Notes: generated from the letters alone by a model not told the origin. A DNA stretch of 64,000 bases from Flavobacterium aestivum (GCF_026870175.2 NZ_CP113977.2:3472001-3536000), one strand, 5' to 3'; shown: positions 45,420 to 54,756, counted from the stretch's first letter. Program-made: numbers and translations.

Positions 45420-45565
45420 TAAAAAAAGATGTTCCCAGAAGGAACATCTTTTGCAAATAATAATTTGATAATTTTTTAAAAGTGCCCCATTTGTATTTAA
45501 TCTCCTAAACCTAACCTACTAAATTAGAAATTTACAAACTTTTAATAATTATCGTTGAATAGATA
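45420..45565 (-). ncRNA. Candidate structured RNA with own promoter and terminator
   Basis: Two-box promoter at 45569-45601, expected start near 45564. The transcript can fold as a nested hairpin: TTAAAAGT (45545-45538) with ACTTTTAA (45483-45476), then TTGTA (45537-45533) with TACAA (45495-45491), leaving a 7-nt bulge ATGGGGC (45490-45484) and a ~37-nt apical region. It ends at the 12-bp terminator 45452-45424. No meaningful frame inside (the only ATG gives 4 codons). Length about 145 nt. It could be a free small RNA (possibly of the 6S-like or Flavo-1 classes, untested) or a leader with attenuator for the peroxidase gene 140 bp on. Confidence 0.55.
45424..45452 (-). terminator. Terminator of the RNA candidate
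   Basis: AAAAGATGTTCC (45424-45435) pairs with GGAACATCTTTT (45441-45452), loop CAGAA. The minus-strand transcript ends in a long U-run. Confidence 0.85.
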
Positions 45566-45568
45566 AGT

Positions 45569-45601
45569 CAAATATAAAACAAAAAATCCATTAAAAGCAA
45601 A
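45569..45601 (-). promoter_or_regulatory. Two-box promoter of the RNA candidate
   Basis: Minus strand: TTTG (45601-45598), 21-bp spacer, TATATTTG (45576-45569). It fits the Bacteroidota -33/-7 consensus in both boxes and spacing. Confidence 0.6.
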
Positions 45602-45820
45602 TTTTATCGACAAAATACATAATTTTTTATTTTATGTAAGTTTTTAACTAGTTTTTAGTTTTGTTACAATAAAAAGAAAATTCTATTAAAAGTAAGAATA
45701 TAAAGATAAATATAATGTTAATTTAGTTAATAAAACCAAAAAATCACAATTTTTTAAGAATTCTTTATTTGAAACAATAATTTTAACTCCTTCATTTACA
45801 GCAAGAATTATTTATAAAAT

Positions 45821-48800
45821 TTAGTTTGGTGGTATCATAACTCTCCAATATGTTCCATCAAAAATAAGGGTTACACCTTGGTTACTTCCTAATGGCATAT
45901 CAGATGAACATTTAATTTTTTGAGTTCCGCCTGCATTGTCATTTTGAAAAACCACTCCGGTACAGCAACTTATTGCATCATTATTTGCATTTATAATTTG
46001 AATAACCTGACCTAAAACCCCACCTGAAAAGCCTGCTATATTTTCCCAACTATTGTTAGGCACAATAAATAAGACTCCAATACCGGAAACATCATAATTA
46101 CTTACAGAAGCTGAAGATTGTGTTGCTGTATTCAAAATAAGTCTTCCAAACGAACCACTTGCACCACTTACAGTTCCGGATGATGTTACATTCCCACTAG
46201 TAGTCACTGTCGTTCCAGTTAAACCTCCGGTTAATGTTCCGCCTGCCAATGGTAAATAAGTACTTGCTGCACTTGCACTTGTCAAATAGGTATTACTATC
46301 TACACTTCCGTCTCCTTTTAAAAATTGTGAAGATGTACCACCTGTTTTAATATAAGAGGCTGCTGTAATTGAAGCACTGGTATTTACACTAGTCACACTG
46401 GTATTACCCAACTGAATTTTATTGCTTGCATTAACAACCGCTCCGTTACCAATAGCTGTGGCATTGGTCAAAGCACTGGAAGATAAATCAGAATTATACC
46501 CAATTGTAGTATTATTACTTCCTGAAGTGTTATTACTTGCTGAACCGAACCCTACAGCCACATTAAAACTACCTGAACTATTGTTGTACAAAGACTCCCC
46601 ACCCATTGCAGCATTTTTATTTCCTGTATCATTACCTTGCAAAGCTTCCTGTCCAAATGCAGCATTTTGATAACCTGTACTATTACTTACCATGGTTAGA
46701 TGACCAAATGCAGCATTGTGGTGACCTGTAGAATTTGACTCTAATGTTTCTAGACCAACAGCCGTATTGCTTGCACCAGTCATATTACTTAACATCGACT
46801 GTCTACCAATAGCAATATTTTGATACCCTGTTGTATTGCTCACTAATGACTGATAACCAATAGCTATATTATCATCTCCTGATGTAATAGAAGTTAACGC
46901 CCCTATACCTATACCTATATTTCTGTCTGCATTACTTAATACCCCGGTAGTTTGGTGACCAATCAATATACTGTTTGAAAAGTTAGTACCCCCACTTTTA
47001 GCATCGGTAAGCCCATCTAAAGTTGTAACTGCACTTGTTAAGTAAGTATTTGAATCAACGCTTCCGTCTGCTTTTAAAAATTGAGAAGATGTACCACCAG
47101 ATTTAATAATTGATGTTCCAGTGATTGCTCCAGCAGAAAAATTACCAGAAGCATCTCTTGCGACAATTGCACTTGCGGTGTTCGCAGCTGTGGCAGTAGT
47201 AGCCGAGTTAGACACCTTTCCTGCTGTTGCTATCGTAGCTAGCTTAGTGTCTACAATGCCCGCAGTCGGAGAAATTTTACTATTATTTATTGCATCATCT
47301 GCCAGTTGATTTGTCCCTACTGCTAAATCATCAATTTTGTTAGTGGTAACAGCTTTATTAATAATTTTTACTGAAGTTATTGCATCATCTGAAATCACAG
47401 GAGTAGCAGCAGTTGAACCTGTTCCTGCTAAATCTCCTCCCAGCTGTATTTTACCCTTTACTAATGCAGTTGCATCTGGGGTGGCGTTTGTGCTGATTGC
47501 ATTATCCACATAGTTTTTTACCGATTTAACACTTGGGTATTTCGTATCAGAAGCTCCATCTGTGGCAACATTTGTGCTTTTATTAGCCAAATCTTCTTTC
47601 GTAGCTTCTGCAGCGGTAGCACGGGTAGTTTCGGATGCCAAATCTGTGGTTAATGTATTTTCAGCATTGGTAGCGCGGGCAACTTCTGTGCTTAAATCAT
47701 TAGTCAAAGTAGTTTCGGCATTGGTCGCTCTGGTAACCTCTGCCGCTAAGGCTGTAGATGCCGTAGAAGCAACTCCATCAGCATAGTTCTTTACCGATTT
47801 TACACTTGGGTATTTCGTGTCTGATGCTCCGTCTGTAACAACATTCGTGCTTTTATTAGCCAAAGCTTCTTTCGTAGCTTCTGCAGCGGTGGCACGTGTA
47901 GTTTCGGACGCTAAATCTGTGATTAATGTGTTTTCAGTATTCGTGGCACGAGTAACTTCTGCGCTTAGATTTGTAGTCAAAGTAGTCTCGGCATTGGTTG
48001 CTCTGGTTACCTCTGCCGCTAAGGCTGCAGATGCCGTAGAAGCAGCTCCATCAACATAGTTTTTTACCGACTTAACACTTGGATATTTCGTGTCTGAAGC
48101 ACCATCTGTAGTAACGTTTGTGCTTTTATTAGCCAAAGCTTCTTTTGTAGCTTCAGCAGCAGTGGCGCGTGTAGTTTCGGCTGCTAAATCTGTCGTTAAT
48201 GTGTTTTCAGCATTTGTGGCACGAGTAACTTCTGCGCTTAGGTTTGTGTTCAAAGCAGTTTCGGCGTTGGTTGCTCTGGTAATTTCTGCCGTTAAGGCTG
48301 CTGATCCAGTTGAAGCAACTCCATCAACATAGTTTTTTACCGACTTAACACTTGGGTATTTCGTATCTGAAGCGCCATCTGTAGTAACATTTGTGCTTTT
48401 ATTAGCCAAATCTTCTTTAGCAGCTTCTGCTGTGGTGGCACGAGTAGTTTCGGTTGCCAAATCTATTGCTAGCGAGTTTTCCGCATTTGTAGCGCGAGTA
48501 ACTTCTGTGCTTAGATTCGTGGTCAACGTAGTTTCGGCGTTGGTTGCTCTGGTAACCTCAGCCTCAATTGATCCTCCTCCTGCTGAAAAAGCTATATTAT
48601 CAACGTACTTTTTTACCGCATTTTGAGTTGGATATAAAACATCACTCGTTCCTAATAGAATTGAAGTAGATTTATTGACCGCATCTTCCTTAAGATTTAA
48701 TGATGCCTGAGTAGCTGAACTAATTGGTTTATTTAAATCACTAGTGTTATCAACATTTTCCAGTCCTAATTCTATTTTTGCCCCTATCGCAGTATTTGCA

Positions 48801-49273
48801 CCGGTTCCTCCATTTTCAATAGATACTAATCCTGTTACATTTGTTGAATTTGCGGCGTTTAATGCAAAAGGCACTGCCGTAAATACTTGATTACTTATTT
48901 CTTCAAAAGAAGCACAGGATCCTTGTGTGTCTAAGGATACTTTCAAACTTTTTTGACTCGAATTCCAAACAATTGCACCAAATGAGGAAACATATCCTCC
49001 GGATTGCTGTCCGGTTCCAATAACCAAATTAACCATTCCAAATCCATCTGTAGTTGTACTTATTGTTTCCTGGTATTCTGTTTGAAGCAATGCATCCAAA
49101 ATTGTAAATTGCAAACAAATTCCTTTGTTTACTAATGGCGAACCTGCATCATTTCCGCTGGAAAGTCCTCCTGAATTTGGGTTAAAAATAACCGCTTGAT
49201 AAGTTATTCCATTCGTTTGGGAGTAAAACACTGATGAAATAAATAAAAATAAAAGTAAAGTAATTTTTTTCAT
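45821..49273 (-). CDS. Large repetitive fibre/adhesin-like exported protein
   Basis: A 1150-residue exported protein (signal MKKITLLLFLFISSVFYSQ). Order: an N-terminal beta domain (20-145); a phage-tail-fibre-like linker ENGGTGANTA...LGLENVDNTSDLNKPIS; four 91-residue repeats (about 235-600) each with AEVTRATNAETTL, TTRATAAEATKE, ANKSTNV and DGASDTKYPSVKSVKNYVDG; a spacer; nine or ten 17-residue YadA-head-like repeats (IAIGYQSLVSNTTGYQN style, about 775-945); and a C-terminal domain (ENIAGFSGGVLGQVIQIINAN...GTYWRVMIPPN). Such layouts form trimeric rods on cells or phage. No T9SS domain and no YadA anchor are present, but the next gene upstream has a T9SS domain. Partner and target unknown. 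Confidence 0.75.
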   Translation of the reverse strand: MKKITLLLFLFISSVFYSQTNGITYQAVIFNPNSGGLSSGNDAGSPLVNKGICLQFTILDALLQTEYQETISTTTDGFGMVNLVIGTGQQSGGYVSSFGAIVWNSSQKSLKVSLDTQGSCASFEEISNQVFTAVPFALNAANSTNVTGLVSIENGGTGANTAIGAKIELGLENVDNTSDLNKPISSATQASLNLKEDAVNKSTSILLGTSDVLYPTQNAVKKYVDNIAFSAGGGSIEAEVTRATNAETTLTTNLSTEVTRATNAENSLAIDLATETTRATTAEAAKEDLANKSTNVTTDGASDTKYPSVKSVKNYVDGVASTGSAALTAEITRATNAETALNTNLSAEVTRATNAENTLTTDLAAETTRATAAEATKEALANKSTNVTTDGASDTKYPSVKSVKNYVDGAASTASAALAAEVTRATNAETTLTTNLSAEVTRATNTENTLITDLASETTRATAAEATKEALANKSTNVVTDGASDTKYPSVKSVKNYADGVASTASTALAAEVTRATNAETTLTNDLSTEVARATNAENTLTTDLASETTRATAAEATKEDLANKSTNVATDGASDTKYPSVKSVKNYVDNAISTNATPDATALVKGKIQLGGDLAGTGSTAATPVISDDAITSVKIINKAVTTNKIDDLAVGTNQLADDAINNSKISPTAGIVDTKLATIATAGKVSNSATTATAANTASAIVARDASGNFSAGAITGTSIIKSGGTSSQFLKADGSVDSNTYLTSAVTTLDGLTDAKSGGTNFSNSILIGHQTTGVLSNADRNIGIGIGALTSITSGDDNIAIGYQSLVSNTTGYQNIAIGRQSMLSNMTGASNTAVGLETLESNSTGHHNAAFGHLTMVSNSTGYQNAAFGQEALQGNDTGNKNAAMGGESLYNNSSGSFNVAVGFGSASNNTSGSNNTTIGYNSDLSSSALTNATAIGNGAVVNASNKIQLGNTSVTSVNTSASITAASYIKTGGTSSQFLKGDGSVDSNTYLTSASAASTYLPLAGGTLTGGLTGTTVTTSGNVTSSGTVSGASGSFGRLILNTATQSSASVSNYDVSGIGVLFIVPNNSWENIAGFSGGVLGQVIQIINANNDAISCCTGVVFQNDNAGGTQKIKCSSDMPLGSNQGVTLIFDGTYWRVMIPPN
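46430..46950 (-). repeat. 51-bp YadA-head-like repeats
   Basis: Nine to ten consecutive 17-codon units with pattern A-x-G-x-x-(S/A)-(L/M)-x-x-N-x-(T/S)-G-x-x-N, for example TAVGLETLESNSTGHHN and AAFGQEALQGNDTGNKN. They match the left-handed beta-roll repeats of trimeric adhesin heads. Confidence 0.7.
47485..48575 (-). repeat. Four 273-bp in-frame tandem repeats
   Basis: The word GCCAAA(T/G)CTTCTTT recurs at about 47587, 47860, 48133 and 48406, a period of exactly 273 bp (91 codons). The units are highly similar at DNA level, so they can recombine to change rod length. Confidence 0.85.
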
Positions 49274-49472
49274 AATTTTTTATTTTAGTGATATTGGAAT
49301 GTGTTATTTAATAGAATCAAAATACACTACAAGTTGTTTTTCCTGCTAAATATTAAGTCACTTTATATGTACTTTGAAAATTACTTTTAACCAAAATATT
49401 AAGTTTTGATAAGCAATGTCTTTTACTAGCCTTTTTGGGGTATTATGGTTTAGTAAACTCTTATCTTAAAGT

Positions 49473-49943
49473 TTATTTGGTTTTTAATAGTTTACCTGTA
49501 TAACTATAATTTTTAGATATCAGTTTTATAAAATATTCACCTTCGGCAATATTTGGCAGATCAATTGTCAAAATATTGTTTTCCAGATTTTTATTCTGCC
49601 TGAGAATAGTATGACCAAGCATATCAAAAACATTAACTTCTATGCTTTCGGTAATTGGCTTTGAAAATTTAAAATGGATCGCTCCAACAAATGGATTTGG
49701 ATAGGCAATGGTTTTAATATCATCCAAAGAAACAGGAATAATACTGCCCCGAGCATTCTGCTGGAATCCCTGCATGACAATATAATTTTTATTAGAAGTA
49801 CCTGTCAAACTTTGTTGACCGATAGTTTGCCTAACTATTGTACCGTCTGACATTTTTTTGGACAGTCCTTGAGAAGAAATCATTTGATGATGTAAAACCT
49901 GTCCTTGTAAAGTAATAGTGAAAATTAAAAATAAATATTTCAT
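49473..49943 (-). CDS. Small T9SS type A sorting-domain protein
   Basis: A 156-residue exported protein. A short signal (MKYLFLIFTITLQGQ) precedes a 60-residue segment MSDGTIVRQTIGQQSLTGTS and a full T9SS type A C-terminal domain (about 75-156): IAYPNPFVGAIHFKFSKPI, NVFDMLGHTILRQN and GEYFIKLISKNYSYTGKLLKTK. The domain directs secretion through the gliding-linked type IX system. The cargo is small for a T9SS substrate. It lies just upstream of the fibre-like gene on the same strand (199-bp gap), so a functional pairing at the cell surface is plausible but unproven. Confidence 0.85.
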   Translation of the reverse strand: MKYLFLIFTITLQGQVLHHQMISSQGLSKKMSDGTIVRQTIGQQSLTGTSNKNYIVMQGFQQNARGSIIPVSLDDIKTIAYPNPFVGAIHFKFSKPITESIEVNVFDMLGHTILRQNKNLENNILTIDLPNIAEGEYFIKLISKNYSYTGKLLKTK

Positions 49944-50174
49944 ATCAATGCAATTTTAATTAATACTCACAATCTATTTTTATGCTAAACTTATATTTTA
50001 AACTAATTTACTATTAAAATAGATACAAATCGACAAACAGTCAATAAAAATAGATTAAAAGCATGTTTTAAGCAATAAAACAATATAATTCTTACAAAAT
50101 AATTATTGTAAATAAAATTATTACCCAAAAAAATTGTCTTTTTAGAAATACTGTGAGGAAAAATAGTTGCAAAA

Positions 50175-50202
50175 AAAAGTCCAACCGCTAAGTTGGACTT
50201 TT
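50175..50202 (-). terminator. Terminator of ccsBA
   Basis: AAAAGTCCAAC (50175-50185) pairs with GTTGGACTTTT (50192-50202), loop 6 nt, with a U-run on the minus strand. Confidence 0.85.
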
Positions 50203-50224
50203 AGGATCTAAAAAATAATTACAA

Positions 50225-53200
50225 TTATTTCTTATAAAATTTTTTGTATTTTGGATAAGTCAAAGCTCCAATTAGAGAAATGGTTCCAAATGAATACCAT
50301 ATCCAGCTCAAAGAATGTGCCTCTCCACTAGCATATGAATGCAATCCTACTAAATGGAAGTTTACTCCGTAATAGGTAAATAAAATAGATATAAAGGCAA
50401 ACATACTCATTAAATTAAAAATCCACTTCCCTCTTAATGAAGGAACAAATCGAGCATGAATCACAAATGCATATACCATAATACTGATTAAAGCCCATGT
50501 TTCTTTTGGATCCCATCCCCAATAACGTCCCCAACTTTCGTTAGCCCATTGTCCTCCAAGGAAATTCCCTATAGTTAACATAATCAGACCAACTGTTAAT
50601 GACATTTCATTGATGTAACTGATTTCTTTAATGTTTAAATCCATCTTTGCTTTATTCTTTTCATTGGTAAAAAAGATTAAAACAAGTGATACAAATCCTA
50701 AGATCATACCCAGGGCGAATGGTCCATAACTTGCCACAATTACCGCCACGTGAATCATTAACCAATACGAATTAAGAACAGGCTGTAAGTTTGCAATTTC
50801 CGGATCGATCCAGTTAGCGTAAGCTGCAGCAAGTATCATTGCTGTTACAAATGCTGCCGAAGCCACAGTTAATTTTGATTTGATATCAAATACCAATCCA
50901 AAGAACATAGTCGCCCAAGCCACATATACAATGGCCTCATACGCATTACTCCAAGGTGCATGTCCCGAAATATACCAACGCGCTCCTAATGTAATGGTAT
51001 GCAGAAAGAAGAATACCGCAATCAAAATATGCATCGAATTGACTAAAACATTCAAAACTTTAGTCTCTTTAAAGATTTTTATAATGGTAAACAATAACAT
51101 CAAAATTGCTGCAAATAAATAGGCAAAAGGCAACTTTTGTAGCAAGTCGTATTTGTTATAGGCTATTTCTAAATCAATTTTCTTTTCAGACGGTCTTACT
51201 CTACTACCAAATTTTTTCTGAAAACCATTAATGCTCTCCAATAAATCATCGGCTGTTTTGTAATTCTTAGACTCAATAGCATGTCCTAGTGTACCAAAAT
51301 AAAGGGGTAAGATACTTTTTGTATAAGTAGAATCCATACCTTTCATTCCGGCATGCTCTAATTCAAGATACGAAATCCATTTATTTCCGGGATCATTAGG
51401 TATAGGGAAGATTCTTAATATACTACCACTCAAGGCAGATTCCATCAAGTTTACTTTCTTGTCTGTCTCTATAAAATCTTTTTCAAAATTGTTTGGATTA
51501 CCCGCTTTATAAGCAGCATCCAGATAAGGTGATAATTTATAATTTCCTTTCTCGTCAAAGAAAGCAATAAACGGAGCAAATTTTTGTTTAGCATCTATCC
51601 CAATAATTTTACGGATACTATCGTTTTCCGGTTTAATATAAATTATCGGAATTTCTATCCACAATTGAGCGCTTTGCGTCATGGACAAAAACACTTGGTC
51701 AGAGTTCATCCCTTTGTATGAATCAGAATGACTTACTTTTCTCAATAATTCAGAAGAGAATGTATTGATTGGTTTCATTCTACCTCCAGCGTCCTGGATT
51801 ATTAATCTACCAAATTTTGCTGCATGTTTTTCATTTACTGTAAAGAGTGGCAATAGAGAATCTAATTGCTTTTCTGTAGGTTTAACTCTTACATGACCGG
51901 TACTTTCATCATGCGAATGTTCAGTTTCGCCAGCTGCATGGTTATGTCCTTCATGTTCTTGTGCAAAACCACTTAAACTAAATAACAATACCAAAATCGT
52001 CATTAGCTTTGCTTTCTTATTTTTCACAACGTCTAATTTTCTTTTTAAATCGGCAAAACGGGAATGCTTGGTAAACAGAATAGCAATCATGGAAAGAAAC
52101 AGCATAAAATACCCAATATAAGTAATGGTAGTTCCCCAGTAATCATGGTTTACAGACAAAACAGTTCCTTTTTCATCTGGGTCAAATGAAGATTGAAAGA
52201 AACGATAACCTTCATAATCCAAAACATTATTCATATAAATTCTGGCATCAAATGGTTTTACAGAATCTTGAACTGTTACCTGACTTTCAAAAGAAGAGTA
52301 ACTTTTCTCGGTTCCTGGATATTTTTGAGCAATAAAATCATTTAGTTTTATTTTGAAAGGCAAAACATAAGCTTTACTTCCGTAGAAAAGAGAATACTCT
52401 AACCCTCCTATTTTAACGGTTTTAGAATCCCCTGTTTTTCCTTTAGATCCTAATAAAGTAACTTTTTCTTCTTTTCCATTTGCTATTACTTTAACAGTCA
52501 AAGCATCTTCATGATTTTTCTCTTTAAAATCATTTTTAGTTTCATAATCAATCACCCCAGTAACTGCAGGCTCTGGAAAAACAAATCTGATGTCACCAAT
52601 ACTGTACAAAGAACGCATCATCAAAGGTTGTACAATATCTTTTACCACTTTTCCTTGCATTTTATCAGCCATTCGCATAAAATTCCCTTCAAAAGGCATT
52701 TGAATGGTATAACTACTTCCGGTGGTATTAATATTGATTGCCCCTTCAGTAAATTTATTCAAGGCAAAAAGTACGTTATGGATATTCTGAACTTCTCCTG
52801 ATTTCAAGAAATGCTCTTCACGACCACCATCTCCGGCTTCAACCAATTTAAAATACAAATTCCCTTTTGGATCGGGTTTAACGTATTCTTTGGCACCCAT
52901 TATAAAATTATCGAATTTTACTTCAAACTTAGTATCGGCAAAATCGCCTTTCATAGTAAAATCATTATCTGTAACTGGTGATAATAAAACGGCTTTTTCA
53001 AAAACTCTACGTTTCATTTCGCCTTTATATTCTCCATCTACAAAAAGAGTCAGAAAGGTTTTATCCGAATAGAATTGATTTTCGGCAGCTCCTTCACGTA
53101 TTGGCATCATTCCTTCATAGCTAATGTAACGAGTGATAAATGCACCCGCTATGATAAATATAAAAGCCAAATGCAGTAATAAGGTTGCCCATTTTTCTTT

Positions 53201-53419
53201 TCTAAGCAAATGGTAACGCTTGATATTCCCTATGAAATTGATCATAAAGAATCCCATAATGGCTTCAAACCACCAGGTATTATACACTAAAATTCGAGCA
53301 GTATCGGTATTGTATTTGCTTTCTATAAAAGTCCCAGTACCCATTGCAATTGCAAAAGTCAGGAATAACAAAGCCATTAATCGAGTTGAAAACAGAACAG
53401 AGAATAATTTTTTATCCAT
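50225..53419 (-). CDS. ccsBA: Fused cytochrome c biogenesis protein CcsB-CcsA (System II)
   Basis: A 1064-residue membrane protein fusing ResB/CcsB and CcsA. The N-terminal part has membrane helices (about 12-30, 45-60, 75-95) and a large periplasmic ResB domain. A His-rich periplasmic stretch HEGHNHAAGETEHSHDESTGH follows (about 485-505). The C-terminal CcsA part has six or more helices and the WWD heme motif WGRYWGWDPKETWALISI, with flanking His in MHILIAVFFFLHT, MIHVAVIVAS and HLVGLHSY. The protein exports heme and ligates it to apocytochrome c. Start at ATG about 53419; a GTG at 53473 adds 18 residues but lies upstream of the likely promoter box. Confidence 0.92.
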   Translation of the reverse strand: MDKKLFSVLFSTRLMALLFLTFAIAMGTGTFIESKYNTDTARILVYNTWWFEAIMGFFMINFIGNIKRYHLLRKEKWATLLLHLAFIFIIAGAFITRYISYEGMMPIREGAAENQFYSDKTFLTLFVDGEYKGEMKRRVFEKAVLLSPVTDNDFTMKGDFADTKFEVKFDNFIMGAKEYVKPDPKGNLYFKLVEAGDGGREEHFLKSGEVQNIHNVLFALNKFTEGAININTTGSSYTIQMPFEGNFMRMADKMQGKVVKDIVQPLMMRSLYSIGDIRFVFPEPAVTGVIDYETKNDFKEKNHEDALTVKVIANGKEEKVTLLGSKGKTGDSKTVKIGGLEYSLFYGSKAYVLPFKIKLNDFIAQKYPGTEKSYSSFESQVTVQDSVKPFDARIYMNNVLDYEGYRFFQSSFDPDEKGTVLSVNHDYWGTTITYIGYFMLFLSMIAILFTKHSRFADLKRKLDVVKNKKAKLMTILVLLFSLSGFAQEHEGHNHAAGETEHSHDESTGHVRVKPTEKQLDSLLPLFTVNEKHAAKFGRLIIQDAGGRMKPINTFSSELLRKVSHSDSYKGMNSDQVFLSMTQSAQLWIEIPIIYIKPENDSIRKIIGIDAKQKFAPFIAFFDEKGNYKLSPYLDAAYKAGNPNNFEKDFIETDKKVNLMESALSGSILRIFPIPNDPGNKWISYLELEHAGMKGMDSTYTKSILPLYFGTLGHAIESKNYKTADDLLESINGFQKKFGSRVRPSEKKIDLEIAYNKYDLLQKLPFAYLFAAILMLLFTIIKIFKETKVLNVLVNSMHILIAVFFFLHTITLGARWYISGHAPWSNAYEAIVYVAWATMFFGLVFDIKSKLTVASAAFVTAMILAAAYANWIDPEIANLQPVLNSYWLMIHVAVIVASYGPFALGMILGFVSLVLIFFTNEKNKAKMDLNIKEISYINEMSLTVGLIMLTIGNFLGGQWANESWGRYWGWDPKETWALISIMVYAFVIHARFVPSLRGKWIFNLMSMFAFISILFTYYGVNFHLVGLHSYASGEAHSLSWIWYSFGTISLIGALTYPKYKKFYKK

Positions 53420-53450
53420 TTGAAAGGAGTTTCGTTTTATTTGAGTGTCG

Positions 53451-53458
53451 CAAAAGTA
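53451..53458 (-). promoter_or_regulatory. -7 box of ccsBA
   Basis: TACTTTTG on the minus strand, about 32 bp before the chosen ATG. It lies downstream of the GTG alternative start. Confidence 0.4.
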
Positions 53459-53625
53459 CTCAAAATTGTCCACTTGTATTCGAAGACAATTGTTAATTTA
53501 ATCCAAAAATAAGGAGGTTTTTTTAGACAAAAAAACAATAAACCGTTCCTTTAATTCTACATAAAATTAATCATTAAATATTTAAAAACCAATCAAATAC
53601 ATAATCCAAAATATGAAGCCTTTTT

Positions 53626-54042
53626 TTAGATTATATATTCTTTTACAAAATTTTCTGAATAATCTTTAATTTGTTGCCTTACAAATCTAAACTCTTTCAA
53701 AATTTCATCTTCAGTTCCTATTGCTTTTGCCGGGTCAGGAAAATTATAATGAAACTTTTTTGCCTTTGTTGGAAAAAATGGACAACGTTCTTTTGCATTA
53801 TCACAAACTGTGATAACAAAATCAAAATCTATTTCATAATATTCTTCAACATTGTTTGATGTGTGATTTGAAATATCAATTCCATCTTCTTTCATAATGG
53901 CAATTGCTTTTGAATTTACTCCATGAGTTTCAACTCCCGCACTATAAATTTCAGCTTTATTTTTGGCAAAATATCTCAAATATCCTTCTGCAATTTGACT
54001 TCTGCAACTGTTTCCTGTGCATAAAACTAATATTTTTTTCAT
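53626..54042 (-). CDS. arsC: Arsenate reductase / low-molecular-weight phosphatase-like protein
   Basis: A 138-residue protein of the low-molecular-weight tyrosine phosphatase fold. The P-loop is VLCTGNSCRSQIAEG (CX5R variant), the general-acid Asp is in NFPDPAKA, and Cys residues in ITVCDNAKERCPFF match the Cys82/Cys89 redox pair of thioredoxin-linked ArsC. It reduces arsenate to arsenite. It is the last gene of the arsR-DUF6428-arsC set, 227 bp after DUF6428. The arsenite exporter that normally follows is absent; ccsBA comes next. Confidence 0.88.
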   Translation of the reverse strand: MKKILVLCTGNSCRSQIAEGYLRYFAKNKAEIYSAGVETHGVNSKAIAIMKEDGIDISNHTSNNVEEYYEIDFDFVITVCDNAKERCPFFPTKAKKFHYNFPDPAKAIGTEDEILKEFRFVRQQIKDYSENFVKEYII

Positions 54043-54198
54043 TTTTCATTTTATTAAACTAGCAACCAAATTATATTTATGATGCAAAATTTTGGATCAA
54101 AACCCCAAATCAATTGTAGTGTTGTAATGGATGTGGTAATTATAATTGGCTTTTTATATTTTATGATAAATTCTTTCATATGTGTAAATTTTATTTGA

Positions 54199-54262
54199 CA
54201 TAGGTCACCTATGGTATCGCCAGATCTTCATTGGTGTTTGCGACAGCTTCTGTCATGGCGAT
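54199..54262. repeat. Nested palindromes between DUF6428 and arsC
   Basis: CATAGGT-C-ACCTATG (54199-54213) lies next to an outer pair ATCGCCA (54216-54222)/TGGCGAT (54256-54262), which encloses GACAG-CTT-CTGTC (54242-54254). There is no T-run after it. It could be an mRNA processing or stability element or a remnant of a small mobile repeat. Confidence 0.45.
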
Positions 54263-54269
54263 TTCATAT

Positions 54270-54737
54270 TTAGCAACAGTTTCCGTCTGGAGCACAGCAA
54301 GGCTCATTATTTTTATCTGACAATCTCACTTTTTCTTTTTCCAATGAAATACCGCATTGATCTTGAGCTAAACAAGCCGTTTGTTTATTTAGCAATTGAA
54401 AATTTTCTCCATTGAATCCTAAATCGTATTTAGCAATTGTCCTATCTTGATATTCGACTTCAATTTCAAAATCTTCTATCCCTAAAACTTTTTCTGACAA
54501 TTGAATAATGTCCAAAAGTTTTTTAGGTTTTAGCCTGTGTTCAAAATCATTTGCATCCCAAAGTTGAAAATTTACAACCGTTTCATTACGAACAGTTCCG
54601 CCACAATCAATAAAATTTTTATTAATTAAACCAACTTCTGTAACGTGAAAATGTTCTGGAACAAATGTTCCGTTTGGCAATTGAAAGTTTACTGTTTCAA
54701 CTGTGCCTAATAACTGTTTAATTTGTGATAGTTTCAT
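54270..54737 (-). CDS. DUF6428 family protein of the ars cluster
   Basis: A 155-residue cytosolic protein. Start at ATG 54737 (MKLSQIKQLLGTVETVNFQLPNGTFVPEHFHVTEVGLINKNFIDCGGTVR), which is the usual start of this family; the longer frame overlaps the arsR stop. Conserved HFHVTE and WDANDFEHRLKP segments are visible. The C-terminus is Cys-rich (NNEPCCAPDGNCC), likely metal- or arsenite-binding. In Bacteroidota this family sits between arsR and arsC. The role is unproven; a metallochaperone or arsenite buffer is an inference from position and Cys content. Confidence 0.8.
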   Translation of the reverse strand: MKLSQIKQLLGTVETVNFQLPNGTFVPEHFHVTEVGLINKNFIDCGGTVRNETVVNFQLWDANDFEHRLKPKKLLDIIQLSEKVLGIEDFEIEVEYQDRTIAKYDLGFNGENFQLLNKQTACLAQDQCGISLEKEKVRLSDKNNEPCCAPDGNCC

Positions 54738-54756
54738 AATATGCTTTTTTCTAAAT

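Noticed and set aside
47562..48626. Several 74-80-codon frames on the plus strand rich in Val/Ala/Ser
   Set aside because: They are antisense to the 273-bp repeats of the fibre-like gene and recur with the same period; no signal or family features.
53420..53473. GTG as ccsBA start
   Set aside because: The extra 18 residues are polar and unlike the family, and a -7 box lies downstream of the GTG.
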